Positions 44,811 through 57,430 of a stretch of DNA of 64,000 nt are shown piece after piece. The first letter of the stretch is position 1, and each line of letters opens with the position of its first letter. Source of the stretch: Typhlomys cinereus (Eukaryota; Chordata; Mammalia; Rodentia; Platacanthomyidae). Below the pieces are notes generated by a model. That model was not told the origin of the DNA and made no database searches. It saw only the letters and a program-made list of their open reading frames with translations. The position numbers and the translations under genes are program-made. Where the stretch lies: contig JALPQD010000830.1 of assembly GCA_023101885.1 (NCBI GenBank), forward strand, positions 372,001 through 436,000, written 5' to 3'.

Positions 44811-45478
44811 TCCACAGGATTTTTTTTTACTAAAGGAGGAGAAGCTTCGTTTTTATTATTTTTAAATAATTAAGCAATTATTTGAAACAAGAAAATCGCT
44901 GAAACAATATAGACTTTAAGAATAATAGGAAATTAGAGCTTTGGGGGAAATGCACTAAAATTCATGAAGCTGTTATTAGAAGAACAAACTTAATTTATTG
45001 CTTCAGTTCCAGTGTCAAATCTTAAAAATCTGATATATAGTTTTTCAACGTTGAAAAGTGTACTATACTGATTTGTTTTACTACTTTGAGGAAATGTAAT
45101 ATATAAATGTTTCCTAGTCTGTTCACAGCCAATATATAGTTTTATTATTTAAAAGTATATGTGATGTTTCAGAAAATGTCCTTCCCTACTTTCTGCATGT
45201 GTAATAAAAGTGTTTTTATTGTTTCAGAAAATAATGTATGCTTTTTGCAAACACAGTTTTCTTGGAGGTTGGAAGGAAGAAATGGGAGGGAGGGTGATGT
45301 CTAACAGGTTAAGCCACACAGAAGTCTCACTATTGAGGCCAAGGATGGGTGATTTGTATGTTGTTGTTGTTTTTTTTTTTAAGTGAGAAACACAACATAC
45401 CTGAAAACAAAAAAAAAAGGAATGAACAAAACTTTTTTTGTCCTATTACTTAAATCCATTATAAACTTACTGATAAAG
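44811..45478. other. KRAB-2 intron 1, nothing recognised
   Basis: AT-rich intronic DNA with no nameable feature. Confidence 0.4.
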
Positions 45479-45726
45479 GGCTGGAGAGATGGCTCAGGAC
45501 TTAAGGCTGGAGAGATGGCTCAGGACTTAAGACTCTGTCTCACAAGCAGAAGGTCCTGAGTTCAGATCCCAGGTACCACGCAAAAAAATGCCAGCTGGAC
45601 AAAGCAGCCTGCTCTTCTGGATATGATGGGAGGAGCCTGGGAAATCCAAGAGTGAAGCAATAAGGAAGTAGAAGCAATCCAGGATGATTCCTGAAGCCAC
45701 CCTTGGTCCTCCACAAGGACACACTG

Positions 45727-45784
<58 letters not shown>

Positions 45785-45810
45785 GAGTAAATAAATAAAA
45801 TATTTTTAAA
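45479..45810 (+). mobile_element. Older SINE with duplicated head
   Basis: The first 27 bp or so (GGCTGGAGAGATGGCTCAGG plus ACTTAAG) occur twice in tandem at 45479-45531, then a normal older-subfamily body and a (CT)n/(CA)n tail at 45732-45783. Confidence 0.8.
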
Positions 45811-46048
45811 AAACTTAGTTTTATATATTACATGTATCAGAAGAATAGTTTCTGCTACAAGCCTAAGTATTGAGTGATTTAATATGCCTAGATCTAAGTT
45901 TAGTATTATTTATTTTGATGAACAATACACACATGCACACACATATGCATACCTGTATATAATGTAGTTTGATCAAAGTCCCTCCCATCATTCTTTTCAC
46001 TTTTCCCCTCCCACCAAATCCTTTGAGTCCCCATTCTACTCATGTCTT

Positions 46049-46082
<34 letters not shown>

Positions 46083-46971
46083 TGTGTGTGTGTCGCGCAC
46101 GCGCTCATGCACCCACTGCATTTAACTAGCATTACAATGTGAATGTTAGTGGTGGCTAAATGGAGACAGCATATCAGCCATTATGTTACTGAGGATTATG
46201 ATTCTTCCCTTTTATCTTTCTATAGCTGGAGTGGCACTAGGGGGGCTTGTGAGCTCCTTCCCATCCACGGTGCAGTGCTGATGGGTCCCGTCTTCTGCAG
46301 ATGGTCATGGTTGCTTTATGTCATGGATATAAAGCCATGTGTCCAGAATAGCATACAGCACTCCTTCTCAATCGTGCCCTCTTACATTCTGTTTCTGCCT
46401 TGGATGAGTAGTACAGATGTCCCCTATTAGGTCTGAGCACTCACAATCACTTTTTCTTAGCATATATCCAGTTACAAGCTCTGCATTAGCTGCAGAATAA
46501 GCTGCTGCACACAGGTGTTACTCTGAACAAAGCTGAGAGCAACACTGATCTACGGGTATAAGCATAAATGTTAGAAGGCAGTGAGACGCCATGTCCATTT
46601 ACCAAAGCAAGAGCAGTAGGTTCTTCACTAGGGACACTAGGACTTCACATGACTTGGCTTTGGCCAGGTTTCCAGTTCCAGGCATAACCACCCTCTGTGG
46701 AGTAGACGTGAAATCCATTCAGAACCGTAGTTGGTTACCTCCGTGACAGTCATGCTACTTTTGCACTACTGGGCATCTCTTGCCTGCAGATGGGTAATAT
46801 AGTTGAAGATTCACAGCTCAATAAAAACTTAGATGGCTTTTCTGCCCTAGCAATCTGCAGAGCATCTTTGAGGCAACTCTGTACCCCCAGTGCTGTGTCC
46901 CGAGCCTCAGGACTGTATTTTTATCCTTACAAATTTGACTTTTTTAATGTGATTGATTTATGTATTTCTTC
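45811..46971. other. KRAB-2 intron 1, old L1 3' end and (GT)n
   Basis: 45945-46130 reads like an old minus-strand L1 3' end (CCTGTATATAATG, then CCCTCCCATCATTC) with a (GT)n tract at 46051-46093. The rest has no recognised feature. Confidence 0.4.
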
Positions 46972-46982
46972 CCCTTGTTCTT

Positions 46983-47675
46983 TTTTTTCTCCCACATTTT
47001 ATTTTTTCCCCAGTCATACAAGCCCAATAGGTACTCCCATCCTCTCCCTCCCTCCACCCCTCCCCAGTCCCCCTTTGAACTCTCCCCCACTTTCCCCCTT
47101 CCTTTCACCCACTTCTCTCCCTCCCCTTCTCCCATTCCCTGGAGCATCCTTTTGTGTGAATGCCAAACCTCCCTCTGAGTCCTCCACCCAAGTGAGGTGT
47201 AATGACTCAGTGGCATTACCCAGAGCCCTTTCTTGGGCTCCCCGTTAGTGTGGGAACACTATTATGAGTGTTAATCCCTTGCCTCTAAGGATCCTAGTGC
47301 CTGTGATCCATGCTAGACTTTGGGGGGGTCTTTGACATGTCAGCTATTGTGCAGGTTGTTCAAAGTCTGATTATAGCTGCTGCAGCCCTAACTTGTATGG
47401 AGTATCTTGTATAACGTTGGCCTTTCCCATCTTTAGGCTCTTACAATCTTGCTGCCCCCTCTTCTGCAAGGTTCCCTGAGCTTTAGGATGTGGAGAGATT
47501 TGGCTGGTCTGGTTCCAGGTGATTAATGTAGGGTCTTTGGTGTTCTGAATTATGATTTGTTGTTTTCAGTTTTGCTTTTCCTGCACTGCCCTTGGCTCCA
47601 TCTTGATTGGTATTGAAGGTCACCTCCTGAGGAGCAGGGAGTCCGCCCTGGCCCAGGTCTGGGGCAGAAAAAAAA
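46983..47675 (-). mobile_element. Short L1-3'UTR-derived insertion, copy 2
   Basis: Minus-strand insertion with the near-perfect duplication CCCTTGTTCTT (46972-46982) / CCCTCGTTCTT (47676-47686). It shares the L1 3'UTR body and the same non-L1 5' end, starting ...TTTTTCTGCCC on the minus strand, with 23685-24349. Confidence 0.75.
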
Positions 47676-47901
47676 CCCTCGTTCTTAATAGAACAGGCTT
47701 CCATGGAGAAGTACTCTTCTGTGGGATTTTTTTTGTACTGGAATTCCTTAGAAACTCTTTAATCACATTTTCTTGCCTCATTTGTGTTAATAAAGATGTA
47801 AGATACTTGTACTGATTTTTCTCTCTCTGGCCCTTCTGTAAGACACTGGTATGGTGTGTACACATAGACGTGTGACACCCATTTTCCATTCTCAAGACTG
47901 A

Positions 47902-48099
<198 letters not shown>

Positions 48100-48106
48100 T
48101 GATTGA

Positions 48107-48740
48107 CATGCTTAAGTATCATTACTCATGATTTTCTACACTTAGCAATGGCATAACTTAGGAAAAGGTTGTGGCTTTAAAATATACATACTACATGTGA
48201 TCATCAGATGAAGATAACTGGTTAGTCTATCAGCTTAGGCACATATTACTTTTATTGGTAAATTAATATCTGACAAAAACTACTTTGAAATACACAGTTA
48301 ATTGTTGTTAACTATATATTTACTAGTGTACTGTTTAGTAGAGCAAGTTATTCCTCCCTCCTAAGCGAGCTCCATAATATGCCATTCTCTCTGCATCCCT
48401 CTCTTCTGTTTACCGTTCCACATGTTTACCATTCCACTTCACCTTTTTGTGTATATGTGTCTTATAGAAGGTCTAGCTTATATTTTCTGCTTCTTTGAAG
48501 TCAACTTTTGCTTGCACATATGAGAGCCTGCACTGTTTATATTGTTGCTTCTTACATATTTCACTTAGGTTTTGTAACTTTCCTATGAATTTTAAAAGAA
48601 ACATCCAATTACCCCAAAAAATGGAGGGAGTCAAAACTACCAAGAAATCTCCCAATTCCAGTCTGGTAAATGAAGGAGGTGCTTTTGGATAGTGGGGAAA
48701 CACAAAAATGACTGTCACCAAAAAATATCACCAAAAAATC
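48107..48740. other. KRAB-2 intron 2, nothing recognised
   Basis: No nameable feature; AT-rich. Confidence 0.4.
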
Positions 48741-48754
48741 CCAATCCTGGTCAC

Positions 48755-48767
48755 GTCTCCCTCTCTG

Positions 48768-48803
<36 letters not shown>

Positions 48804-48960
48804 TCTGTCCCTTCCTTCCTCTTTTCCTCCTCCTCCCTCTCTTTTCTCTCTGTCCTTCCAGTCCTTGTATGTGAGGCAGGTGCTGTGATGCGCCTTCAGT
48901 CCCACCCCCACCCCTCCACCCCCCCTCCTCCCTCCCTCCTCCCCCCCTCAGGCTCTAACT
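48755..48960. repeat. Pyrimidine-rich (CT)n low-complexity tract
   Basis: Strings of CTCTGT, CTCT, CCTCC and CCCCAC units; the frames across it are low-complexity artefacts. Confidence 0.8.
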
Positions 48961-49569
48961 CTTCTGCGCCACATACTGGTGGTTACCGAGCGCTGAGAAT
49001 CCCTTGAGAGGCAGTGTTTGCTGTCCCATTGCCTTCATCATAGTCCTAGGTGCTTCCGCCTACTTCCCTGTAACTGCTGTGGCTGTGGTCCACGGCCTGC
49101 AGGTCACCACGGCTGCTCTGCTCTAGAGAGGCAGTGGTCATTTCAAGGCCGAGGAAGTAGCTGTTCCACAACTTTACGTAACAACTTTTCCTCCTCTTTC
49201 ATTCTAAGTGATGGAATTCAGTAGATGAGTATTATTCACCCATTCATTTTTTCCCTCGTTTTATTTTATTTTATTAGTATTTTACATCTTTGAAGCTTTC
49301 ATGTGTATGTTTTGGGGTGTATGCATGCATATTTGCATGTGGATGGACACACACGTGTGCAGGTGCAGTCCCATGAATATGTGGGGGGGGGATCAAGTGT
49401 GATACTGGGAATCAAGCTCCATCGCTCCTCCACTTTATTCTTTGAGTGAGACTAGACCTCTAAACCCAGGCGTCACTTGTTGGGGAAGGTAGCCTACTTT
49501 CTCTCCTTGTTCTGGGCGTTTCCTGGCTCTGCCTTTTGGTAATGGAATTATAGTCAAGTCAAACAAGCA
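48961..49569. other. KRAB-2 intron 2, old repeat remnants
   Basis: 49265-49470 has a tail/body layout of an old SINE (GTATGCATGCATATTTGCAT, GATACTGGGAATCAAGCTCC). Nothing else recognised. Confidence 0.35.
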
Positions 49570-49888
49570 TTTTGTGTGTGTGCATGTGCGTGCGTGCGTG
49601 TGTGTGTGTGTGTGTGCGCGCGCGCGCATGGTGGGGGGTGTCTGTGTGTATCAGAGAGCACTATGTGTGCCTGTAGAAGTATCAAGACTTCAGGAATCGT
49701 CCTGGATTGCTCTACCTCCTTTCTTTGCTTCGTTCTGTTTTTTTTTTTTTTTTTTCCAGACTCTGCTAAAAGTGCAGACAGCCACAATTTCTGCCTGATT
49801 TTTTTTTTTTTTTTAACATGGGATCTGAGATCTGAATTCAGGTCCTCCTCCTCCTTGCAAGGCAACTAGAGCCATCTCTCCAGCCCCA
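49570..49888 (-). mobile_element. Older SINE, minus strand
   Basis: A (GT)n/(GC)n tail at 49575-49626, body GGAATCGTCCTGGATTGCTC, head ending GCCATCTCTCCAGCCCC. T-runs at 49739-49756 and 49800-49814 interrupt it. Confidence 0.75.
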
Positions 49889-51009
49889 ACCCATCACTTT
49901 ATGTGTAATATAGGGATGCAGATGCTGCTGCTTTTGTTAATTTGGTAAGCCTTTTAACCACTGAACCATCGCCCCAGCCGTTTTTATGGTTAGCCAGGCT
50001 TCTCTAGATCGAATTTGCTTCACACTTCCTGTATACCCTAGAATGACCTCAAACTGGTGATTCTCCTACTTACACCTTCCTTTCTTCTTATTTTTCCCCT
50101 TTGTTTGATAAACTTGTCGTATAGGATTCTGTCTGACTGTATCTTGCAACCTGAGATCTATTTGTTGCTTCTCTCTACCCCTTTTCTGAACCTGTCCCCT
50201 CCTCTCTCTCTCTACTTTAAACCTTTCCCCCCATTTTTCCCCTCTCCACCTTATCAGCCCCTGTGATCTGTGAACCTCCTCTATGACCTTTCCCCATCAC
50301 TCTATGACTTTTCCCCATCACTCTATGACCTTTCCCCATCACTCAGTCTCCCCCACAACCCTGTTGTCTCAGTCGACCCTCTCATGTTTGTTTATGCCTA
50401 CGTAAGCACATGAATGTGAGAATTCTATGCTAGTGTCTACACATGAGAAAGAACATCTGCTATTTGTCTTTCTGTGTCTGGGATACCTCACTGAATGTGA
50501 TCTTTTCCAGTTCCATCCACTTACCAGAAAATTCCATAATTCTTGCAAAGCTGAGTAATTATCCATTATCTATATGTACCACATTTTCATTTTCCATTCA
50601 TTAGTTGTTTGGCACTAGGTTGATTCCAAATTCTTGCCATTCTGAATTGAAGTGCAGTAAACATGGATGTCCAAATAATACGGAGTTCTTTGAGAATATG
50701 CCCAGAAGTAGTAGAAATGGGTCATGTTTGATCATATTGTTGAAAAATCTCCATACTGACTTCCAGAGTGACTGCACCAGTTTACATTCCCATCAACAGT
50801 GAATAAGGATTCCCTTTTCCCCACATCCTCGCTATCATATGTTGTTTGTGTTCTTGGTTTTAGCCATTCTGATTGGGGTAAGGTGGAATCTTAAAGCAAT
50901 TTTGATTTGCATTTCCTTGTGGCCAAGGATGCTGAACACTTTTTTTTAGGTATTCTTAGATATTTGAATTTCTTCTTTTGAAATGCTTCATTTTATTTCT
51001 AAAGTTCAT

Positions 51010-51285
51010 GTGTGGGGGGGTGAATGGGTGGGTGTCGGGGAGCATGTATACAAGAGGACATTTGTGTGTGTTCCTGTGGAGGTCCAAGAATGACATTGGA
51101 AGTCATCCTGGATTGCTCTTTCACCTCATGCTTTGCTCTGGGATTTCTCGGACTACACCTTCCAATTCAGAATTATAGGCCACTACCATATCTGTCCAAC
51201 ATTTTTCATATGGCATCTGGGGATGAATATTCAAGTTCTTTTGTCTGGAAGGCAGAGGACTTAACTACTATACCATGTCCCTACA
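51010..51285 (-). mobile_element. Older SINE, minus strand
   Basis: Tail TGTGTGGGGGG, body GGAAGTCATCCTGGATTGCT and TGGCATCTGGGGATGAATAT, head remnant GGCAGAGGACTTAACTACTA. Inserted in the L1. Confidence 0.6.
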
Positions 51286-51472
51286 CCCTCCCATATACAC
51301 ATAAACACCCCTATCACCCAGCCCATTTTTAAATTGGGTTGTTCACTTTCCTATTGTTTAATTTTTTGAGTTCTTGTGTGTTCTGATATCAGTCCTCTGT
51401 CAGATTTATAATTATCAAAGACTTTCTCCTATTGCGTGGGTTCCCTTTTTGCCATAGTAGTAGTTTCTTATG

Positions 51473-51770
51473 GGGCTAGAGCGATGGTTCAGTGGTTCAG
51501 CCTCTACCTCAGAAGCAGAAGGACCCGAATTAAGATTCTGGATCCCATATAAGGAAATGGCATTGACCTGTACTTCCAGTCCTGGAAGGTGGAGCCTGAA
51601 GAACTCCAGAACAAAGCCAAGAGAAGGTAGAGCAATCCAGGATGTCACCAAGAACTCACCCTTGTGCTTCCACAGACACACGCAGTACCCTCTGATACAC
51701 ACAGACACAGAACACACGTATAATACCACATGTACACGCACATGTACATGCAAAAAATGAAAAATAAAAC
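51473..51770 (+). mobile_element. Older SINE, plus strand
   Basis: Head GGGGCTAGAGCGATGGTTCA, body with AGAGCAATCCAGGATG and a CACGTA/ACA-rich tail. Inserted in the L1. Confidence 0.75.
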
Positions 51771-51940
51771 TTAAAAGTTTCTTTTACAGAGCAAAAGCTT
51801 TTAAAGTTCATTAATTCCCACCTATTGATTCTCGGTCTCGTTTCTTATGTGAGTGAGAGTCTATTAAGTCTTTGCCAAACCTATGGTATACTCTCTATTT
51901 TTTCTTCTGTAAGTTTCAAAATTTCAGTCATGATATTGAA

Positions 51941-51946
51941 GTCCAT
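51941..51946. repeat. Target duplication of solo LTR
   Basis: GTCCAT, repeated at 52312-52317. Confidence 0.8.
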
Positions 51947-52311
51947 TGCCCCGGTCCGCGGGACACTCTGAGAACCGGGTAACCTAGGAGGGGGGAGGAC
52001 AAATGAAGGACAGGAGACACAAAGAACGAGAGCAAGTCGAGAGTTCCAATCAAGCTCTAACTTTATTGAATGAGGGAAGGGTTTATATAGTTCTTGGGGG
52101 GAAGGGGCTTCCTAGGGCAGGGGTTTAGGTGGGAAAACCATTTGGCCAGTCAGAAAACGTTGCTAGGGGACTGAGGTATTTATGGCAGATAAGATAAACC
52201 GCAGATGGTCGCTTGCTTCTCTGACAAAGGGGTCAGCTATGGGGGAAACAGAGACAGGCAGGTGCCCAAGAGGGTCCTCGGGCAAAAGGTCATTTTTTAT
52301 GGCTCCCGGCA
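51947..52311 (-). mobile_element. Solo class II LTR inside L1
   Basis: A 365-bp TG...CA element. On the minus strand there is a TATA box (complement of TTTATATAG near 52081) and AATAAA (complement of TTTATTG near 52064). The 6-bp duplication GTCCAT and L1 sequence on both sides show that this is a whole solo LTR left by LTR-LTR recombination. Confidence 0.8.
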
Positions 52312-52317
52312 GTCCAT

Positions 52318-52400
52318 GATCCATTTGGAACTGATTTTTTTTGTACAAAGTGAATGGTAAAGGTCAAGCTTCATTTTAGTACATGTATGGTAATTAAACA
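52318..52400 (-). mobile_element. L1 ORF2 fragment, right of solo LTR
   Basis: GATCCATTTGGAACTGATTT and TTTGTACAAAGTGAATGG continue the antisense L1 ORF2 interrupted by the LTR. Confidence 0.65.
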
Positions 52401-54960
52401 CTCAGTAGGTCAGTTATAACAATCTGGTACCTTTAACTTCCATGTAACATTTAGATGAAGCTTAAGTAAAGACCAAGCACATTTAAATAAATCCCAGTTC
52501 TCTTAAATTCTCAGGCTTATAACATTAACAAATAACTATTGACTTAGAAGAAAGTTCAATTCCAATAACATACATACCTTGTTAAAAACAATCTTAAAAA
52601 ATTATATATAAAATGCAGAGAGCATAAATCTTTTAGAGCCAAATGTACAAATGAGTTACTGTGTAGAATTATTTCTTATCCCAGCTTGACTGATAAACAG
52701 TTCTCAAAATCCCATTGTTATTCATGGTCAAAATAATTATTGGTACACACACTGATAAACTATAATGCTTTCGTGAGTTGTAAGACAGACCTCATAGAAA
52801 ACATAAGTTAGCCATCATCCATCTAATTTACCTTGCTTTCTGTCCTACTTTGTTCCGTTTAGAGAATGTGCATTTTGGTAGATAACAAAACATCCAAAAT
52901 CAATTGAGAAAGCAGTACATGGTTACAGGAGGATCTTTTAAGATTTCTTTAGATCTCAGTTGTTACATTATGTAGAATAACATCTTAGCATTAAAAGAAT
53001 CTATCATGGAGGTCTTTTATTACTCTTTAGTATATACAGGAAATGTATTAAATTTACCATATAGCAGTAGGGACATCCAGAAATCATTTTGTCTGAATTA
53101 GATTAGTGTGGATGTAGCAGAAAGCAAAAACTGCATATGGAGAACAAGTAGTTATGAAGGCAAATTAAAGAATTTGGTGGTCTCAACCCAAGGAGACCAT
53201 ACATCTTACCACAAGGAAGATGAGGAAAATCTGGTGCAATCCTTTAGTCCTTAAAAGACATTTGCATTTTCCTATGTTGTTGCATCTGCTGGGACAAGAT
53301 CCTGTGAAAGAAGTGGGAGGAATGGCAAGTTAAACCAACATCCACAGGAGGCATCACCGCTTTGGGAATGCATGGAGAAGCTGGAACAGATTACATAAGC
53401 GACACTAGAATCCTGACAGTAGGGCAGAATCCCCAAAGGGCCAGTAGGACCCTGGAAGGAAGGCAGAAGTCTGGAGGGATCTTCAGAGCCTTGGCAGTAG
53501 GCTTCAGGAATCCAGAAGGGAGGCAAGAATGCACAGTGCTTTAATAGAGAGAGCACATCAAAACAGAGGGAATTTTGGAAGATTTAAAAACTTAGAATAA
53601 GGACACAAATGGCATCTTTATCTATAGTCTCATGAAAATCATGAGAATTTAAGGAATTATAGAAACTGGGCATTGTCCTGAACAAGTTTTTTTATTGTAT
53701 AATAAACCCCACTAATATTATCTGTAAATTTAAATATGTCTCTGTATGTTTTTGAGTTTAAAAAAACCTCTTTGGGCTTTAAGATTTTAAAACATCTCCT
53801 TTTACCTTTTTTTTTCCTTTAGGAAGATCTAAGAATTAGCGTGCATTCCAGCAACAGCTATAAGAAAGCTTGTAGATTAATAAAGAGGGAAAGAGCTTAA
53901 AACCATGGCTGAAGTATCCACATAGGTAATAACATCACTAATAGATTATAACACAGCATTTGGCCAGTTATTAGTTACATAATTACTTTAGTCATTAATT
54001 ACCTATTAACCCTGTAATAAATAGTTGTTAAAATCCCAAAAACAATTTTTTGTAAACCTTTTACACTTAAATGAAAATTCAGGAAATCAGTATTGAAACA
54101 CAAAATATGTACAGAGGTATATTATTAAAAATTATCAAAGAGAAGCAATAAGTAGTTGAAGCTGAAACCTTTATGCATGTAAAAATAGTTGTGTGTATAT
54201 ATCCATTCATACACATCAGTATCCATGTACACATCTTATATAACACTTGTAACCTTAAAAATGACATAGAAATTTAGTTTTATTTAACATAAGATGACAC
54301 AGATCAAACAAAGACATCAGATAAAAACCATTAGAGACATATAGAGCAGTTGGCCAGCACATGACAATTTACTGAACAATATGTAATGATCATGTTTAGA
54401 GAGAGTCTAAACAATGTACAATTTAAAGTTGAGGACAAGGGCATTGTGGGTAGAATGGAGCAAAAGCACCAGTAGACAAACAGAGCAGGGCACTGAGTAA
54501 CCTGGGGTTGGGGGCTGCCAGCACTGCATCCAGGCAAGGGTGGGGTTTGGTCTGGGCTGAGCGGGAAAGGAAAGCCATTGGCCAGTTTGGAAAACTTATA
54601 ACAAGGGTGTAATATGTGGAATGGCCTGGCAATCTAGTCTTGGCCAAAAACAGAGTGCAAGAAGTAATTTGTCTTTCAGAAGGAGCTGAGGGGGCTTTTA
54701 GTTTTTAGTTTTCTCCTTAAAACTAAGGAGAAAAACCTGGAAAGGCAAAGTGAAAGGATTAGGCCCAGAGTGGTGGTGGCCAAGATTGATGACTTAGTCC
54801 AAAGGCCTCAGAGCGTAGGAGAATGAGAGAAAGGCCAAGGATGAGGGGAGAGGCGGAGAGAGCACAATGGAGGAAATCCTGAAGGTAGAATGAAGGTGTT
54901 GGGCCTGGAGGCCTCAGAGTTAGAGGACTAGAAAAGCCAGATGCAGAGAGAGATGAGAGC
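52401..54960. other. Unassigned 2.5-kb region in KRAB-2 intron 2
   Basis: AT-rich to about 53250, then a GC-richer patch at 53270-53560 with AG-rich words, then AT-rich again and purine-rich at 54640-54960. No coding motif on either strand. Decayed ERV interior is possible because an LTR follows, but this is a guess. Confidence 0.3.
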
Positions 54961-54999
54961 TGAGATGAGGCAGGGACCTTGAGCCGTCTCTATTGCATT

Positions 55000-55460
55000 G
55001 GGAAAAGTCTTAGATTTGTAAATCAAGGGTACCTGGCATGTGGCTGCCTCCTCCGAACAAACGGCTACTATTTTGTCCAAAACTATTAGTGTTGTTGACT
55101 GTTGATACTCCCTCAGAGACAGAAGGGCTCAGGGGAGCTAAAATGCACATGCCCGCCCACTGGCCTACACATGTGTGCCTGTGTGTTTGACCACGCCCTT
55201 ACATGTGAGGTTGGGAGGGACCCTAGGATATGTAAGATGAGGAGATTAGCTGAGAGAGTCCCATCCAGGCAGCCCAGGGATGTCGGCAGCGGTGCTGTGG
55301 AGAGCTGCTTTGAACGCCCCTGCTCTGGTTAGTGGCCCTCACTTTGTTCCTGCGATTAAGCCTAATAAACTTGTTGGTTTATCATTACTTTGGTTGTTGT
55401 GGAACTCCTGTTGGGTCTAATAGATGGTTGTGTGACACCCAGGAGAAGTATTCACACAAT
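55000..55460 (+). mobile_element. LTR-E copy 2
   Basis: Collinear with 37265-37735: ACAAACGGCTACTATTTTG, GACAGAAGGG, CCCGCCCACTGGCC, a weak TATA region, CCCATCCAGGCAG, CCTAATAAACTTGTTGG (signal AATAAA at about 55369) and the CACCCAGGAGAAGTATTCAC end. Boundaries approximate. Confidence 0.5.
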
Positions 55461-56047
55461 AGTAACCCTTCTGGCCAGCAGTGGCCATCATGGACCAAGA
55501 GGGTGTTGTGGCCAGGCCTTGTTTGGTCCATGACCATGAAACGGGGGTGAGAAAGGACAATCTCTTCCCAAGGGATGTCTCTACAACCACCCAGACTGTC
55601 AATAAACTGTCCCCAAGAGGAAAAGGAACATCTTCACTAAACCGCAGGGGCAGCCATTAGTCCAGCAGTATGGCTGGCGGCAAACAGTGCAGTTGGGGAA
55701 ACTCTTCGCTCCATCGGGATTTCCAGGGTCTTCCTAGCAGATGGGAAAAGAAGTTTCCAGAAGGCAGAAAAAAGAACCCCAGAACTCCCTGAATGGGTCA
55801 GCAGCTGAGGAAAGCACTGAACACAGGCATGACCTTGTCGAGGTCGCTCAAAGGATGGAGAAAGGCTCAGAGAGCCGCCAGGGCGCCGGAGGACAGAGAC
55901 ACTCCTGGGAAATCCACTCAACGATGTCTGGTTTCTGAACGGTTCACGTCAGGTTGGGGGGAGAAAGGAACAGAGACCAACTCTGACTGTGTGCTGGCAG
56001 CATGTGGAGGTCCCTGAGTGAAAAAGAAACACAAGGGAGAGACGTAT
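55461..56047. other. Unassigned, possible ERV interior after LTR-E
   Basis: Mixed composition. Overlapping frames on both strands (55637-56017) have no recognised domain. Its position right after an LTR suggests retroviral interior. Confidence 0.3.
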
Positions 56048-56059
56048 GAAATAGGAGTT

Positions 56060-56655
56060 TATTTACTGAAAAAAAAAAAATCAACAAACCACAATTCAGA
56101 ACATCAGAGACTCTATATCAACCACCTGGAACTAGGCCAGCCTAATCTCTCCTCATCCTAAAGCTCAGGGAAATTTGCGGAAGAGGGGGTGGTAAGATTG
56201 TAAGAGCCTAAAGATGGGAAAGGGCAACGATATGCAAGATTCTCCACACAAGTTAGGGCCGAAGTAATCATAATGGGACTTTGCATGACCTGTGCAATTA
56301 CCAACATATCATTGAACCCCAAAAGTCTAGCATGGATCACAGGCACTAGGATCCTTAGAGGCAAGGGATTAACAGCCACAATAGTGTTCCTATACTAAAG
56401 GGGAACACACAAAAATGCTACTGAGTCCTTAAACTTCATCAGAGAGGAGGACCTAGAGGGAAGTTTGACTTGCACACTAAAGGATGCTCAAGGGTGGTGG
56501 GGGTGGGGGACAATGAGACAAAGGGAGGGGGAGAAAGGAAGGGGAAAAGGGGGGAGGGAGCAAGAGGATCCAGGGAGGGGTGAAGGGAGGGAGGGGAATG
56601 GAGTACCTATCAAGTCTGTATGAGAGGAAAAAAAAAATAAATATTAAAAAAAAAG
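56060..56655 (+). mobile_element. 5'-truncated L1 3'UTR insertion
   Basis: Plus-strand L1 3' end with an A-rich tail at 56627-56655, flanked by GAAATAGGAGTT at 56048-56059 and again right after the tail. It has a purine-rich tract at 56490-56600, complement of the minus copies. It is truncated at a different point from the two short elements. Confidence 0.75.
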
Positions 56656-56829
56656 AAATAGGAGTTGATTTAGAGGTGAGGGCCTGGTGGTCCTGGGAAC
56701 ATAGTTTGCCTTGGGGGAGCATTAGAACAGCGTAGATATTTAAGGTCAGGGAGAACAGGGAGATATTGACAGTGAGGAGGTAGGAGGAAGCGAGGAGGGG
56801 AAAGACGGACAGATCGGAGAGCTTTGATG

Positions 56830-57413
56830 CTTGCCTATTCTGTTTGCAAGTTTTTGCTGAGGAACTTTGTATCCGTGTGCATCACTTGGATTGATCTATA
56901 GCTCTCTTTTTTTAATGAATGTTTTGGCAGTTAGTGTAATATTGGCTTCATAGAAAGAGTTTGTAATTTTTCAGTTATTTTCAATCTTGTGAAATAATTT
57001 GAGAATTAAATTGGTTCTTTTTTGAAGGTCTGATAGAATTCTATGCTGAATCCATCTGTTCCCAGGCTCGTTGGAATTGGGAGATTTATAATCACTGTTT
57101 CAATTTCATTGCTCTTTATAGATTTGTTTGTTATTCATATCATCTTGATTTAGCTTTGCTGAGTTATACATTTAGGAATTCATCCTTTTCATTTAGATTT
57201 TCCATTTTAGTGGCGTGTAAGTTTTTGAAATATGTTCTCATGAATCTCTGAATTTCTTCAATATCTATTGTAATCTCTCCCTTTCCCTTCATCACTTATT
57301 TGTGTTCTCTCTTTTTTGGTTAATTGGCTGGAGGTTTGATTTCTTTCCTGATCTTGTATAATTCTTCCTGTATGCTGTTTTGGTATTGGTGTGTTGTTTT
57401 TTTCTAACTCCTT
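56830..57413 (-). mobile_element. L1 ORF2 reverse-transcriptase fragment
   Basis: Antisense L1: TCTGATAGAATTCTATGCTG and GAATCCATCTGTTCCCAGGC correspond to the conserved 'SPGPDGFTAEFYQ' region of ORF2, with the AATATTGGCTTCATAGAAAG region before it. Decayed. A SINE sits at its right edge. Confidence 0.6.
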
Positions 57414-57430
57414 AAGATGTCAACCTCTTG

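Larger units (their letters stand above)
50380..51945 (-). mobile_element. L1 ORF2 fragment (minus), left of solo LTR
   Basis: Antisense L1 ORF2: 50470-50960 is the counterpart of 63380-63900 (for example TTCCAGTTCCATCCACTTACC, CATTAGTTGTTTGGCACTAG, ATTCCCATCAACAGTG). After two SINE insertions (51010, 51473) it continues as TTCTCCTATTGCGTGGGTTC and then GATATTGAAGTCCAT. It is decayed and older than the 62-64 kb L1. Confidence 0.7.

Noticed and set aside
45527..45783. Arg-Glu repeat proteins (minus strand)
   Set aside because: Translation of a (CT)n microsatellite at the end of a SINE.
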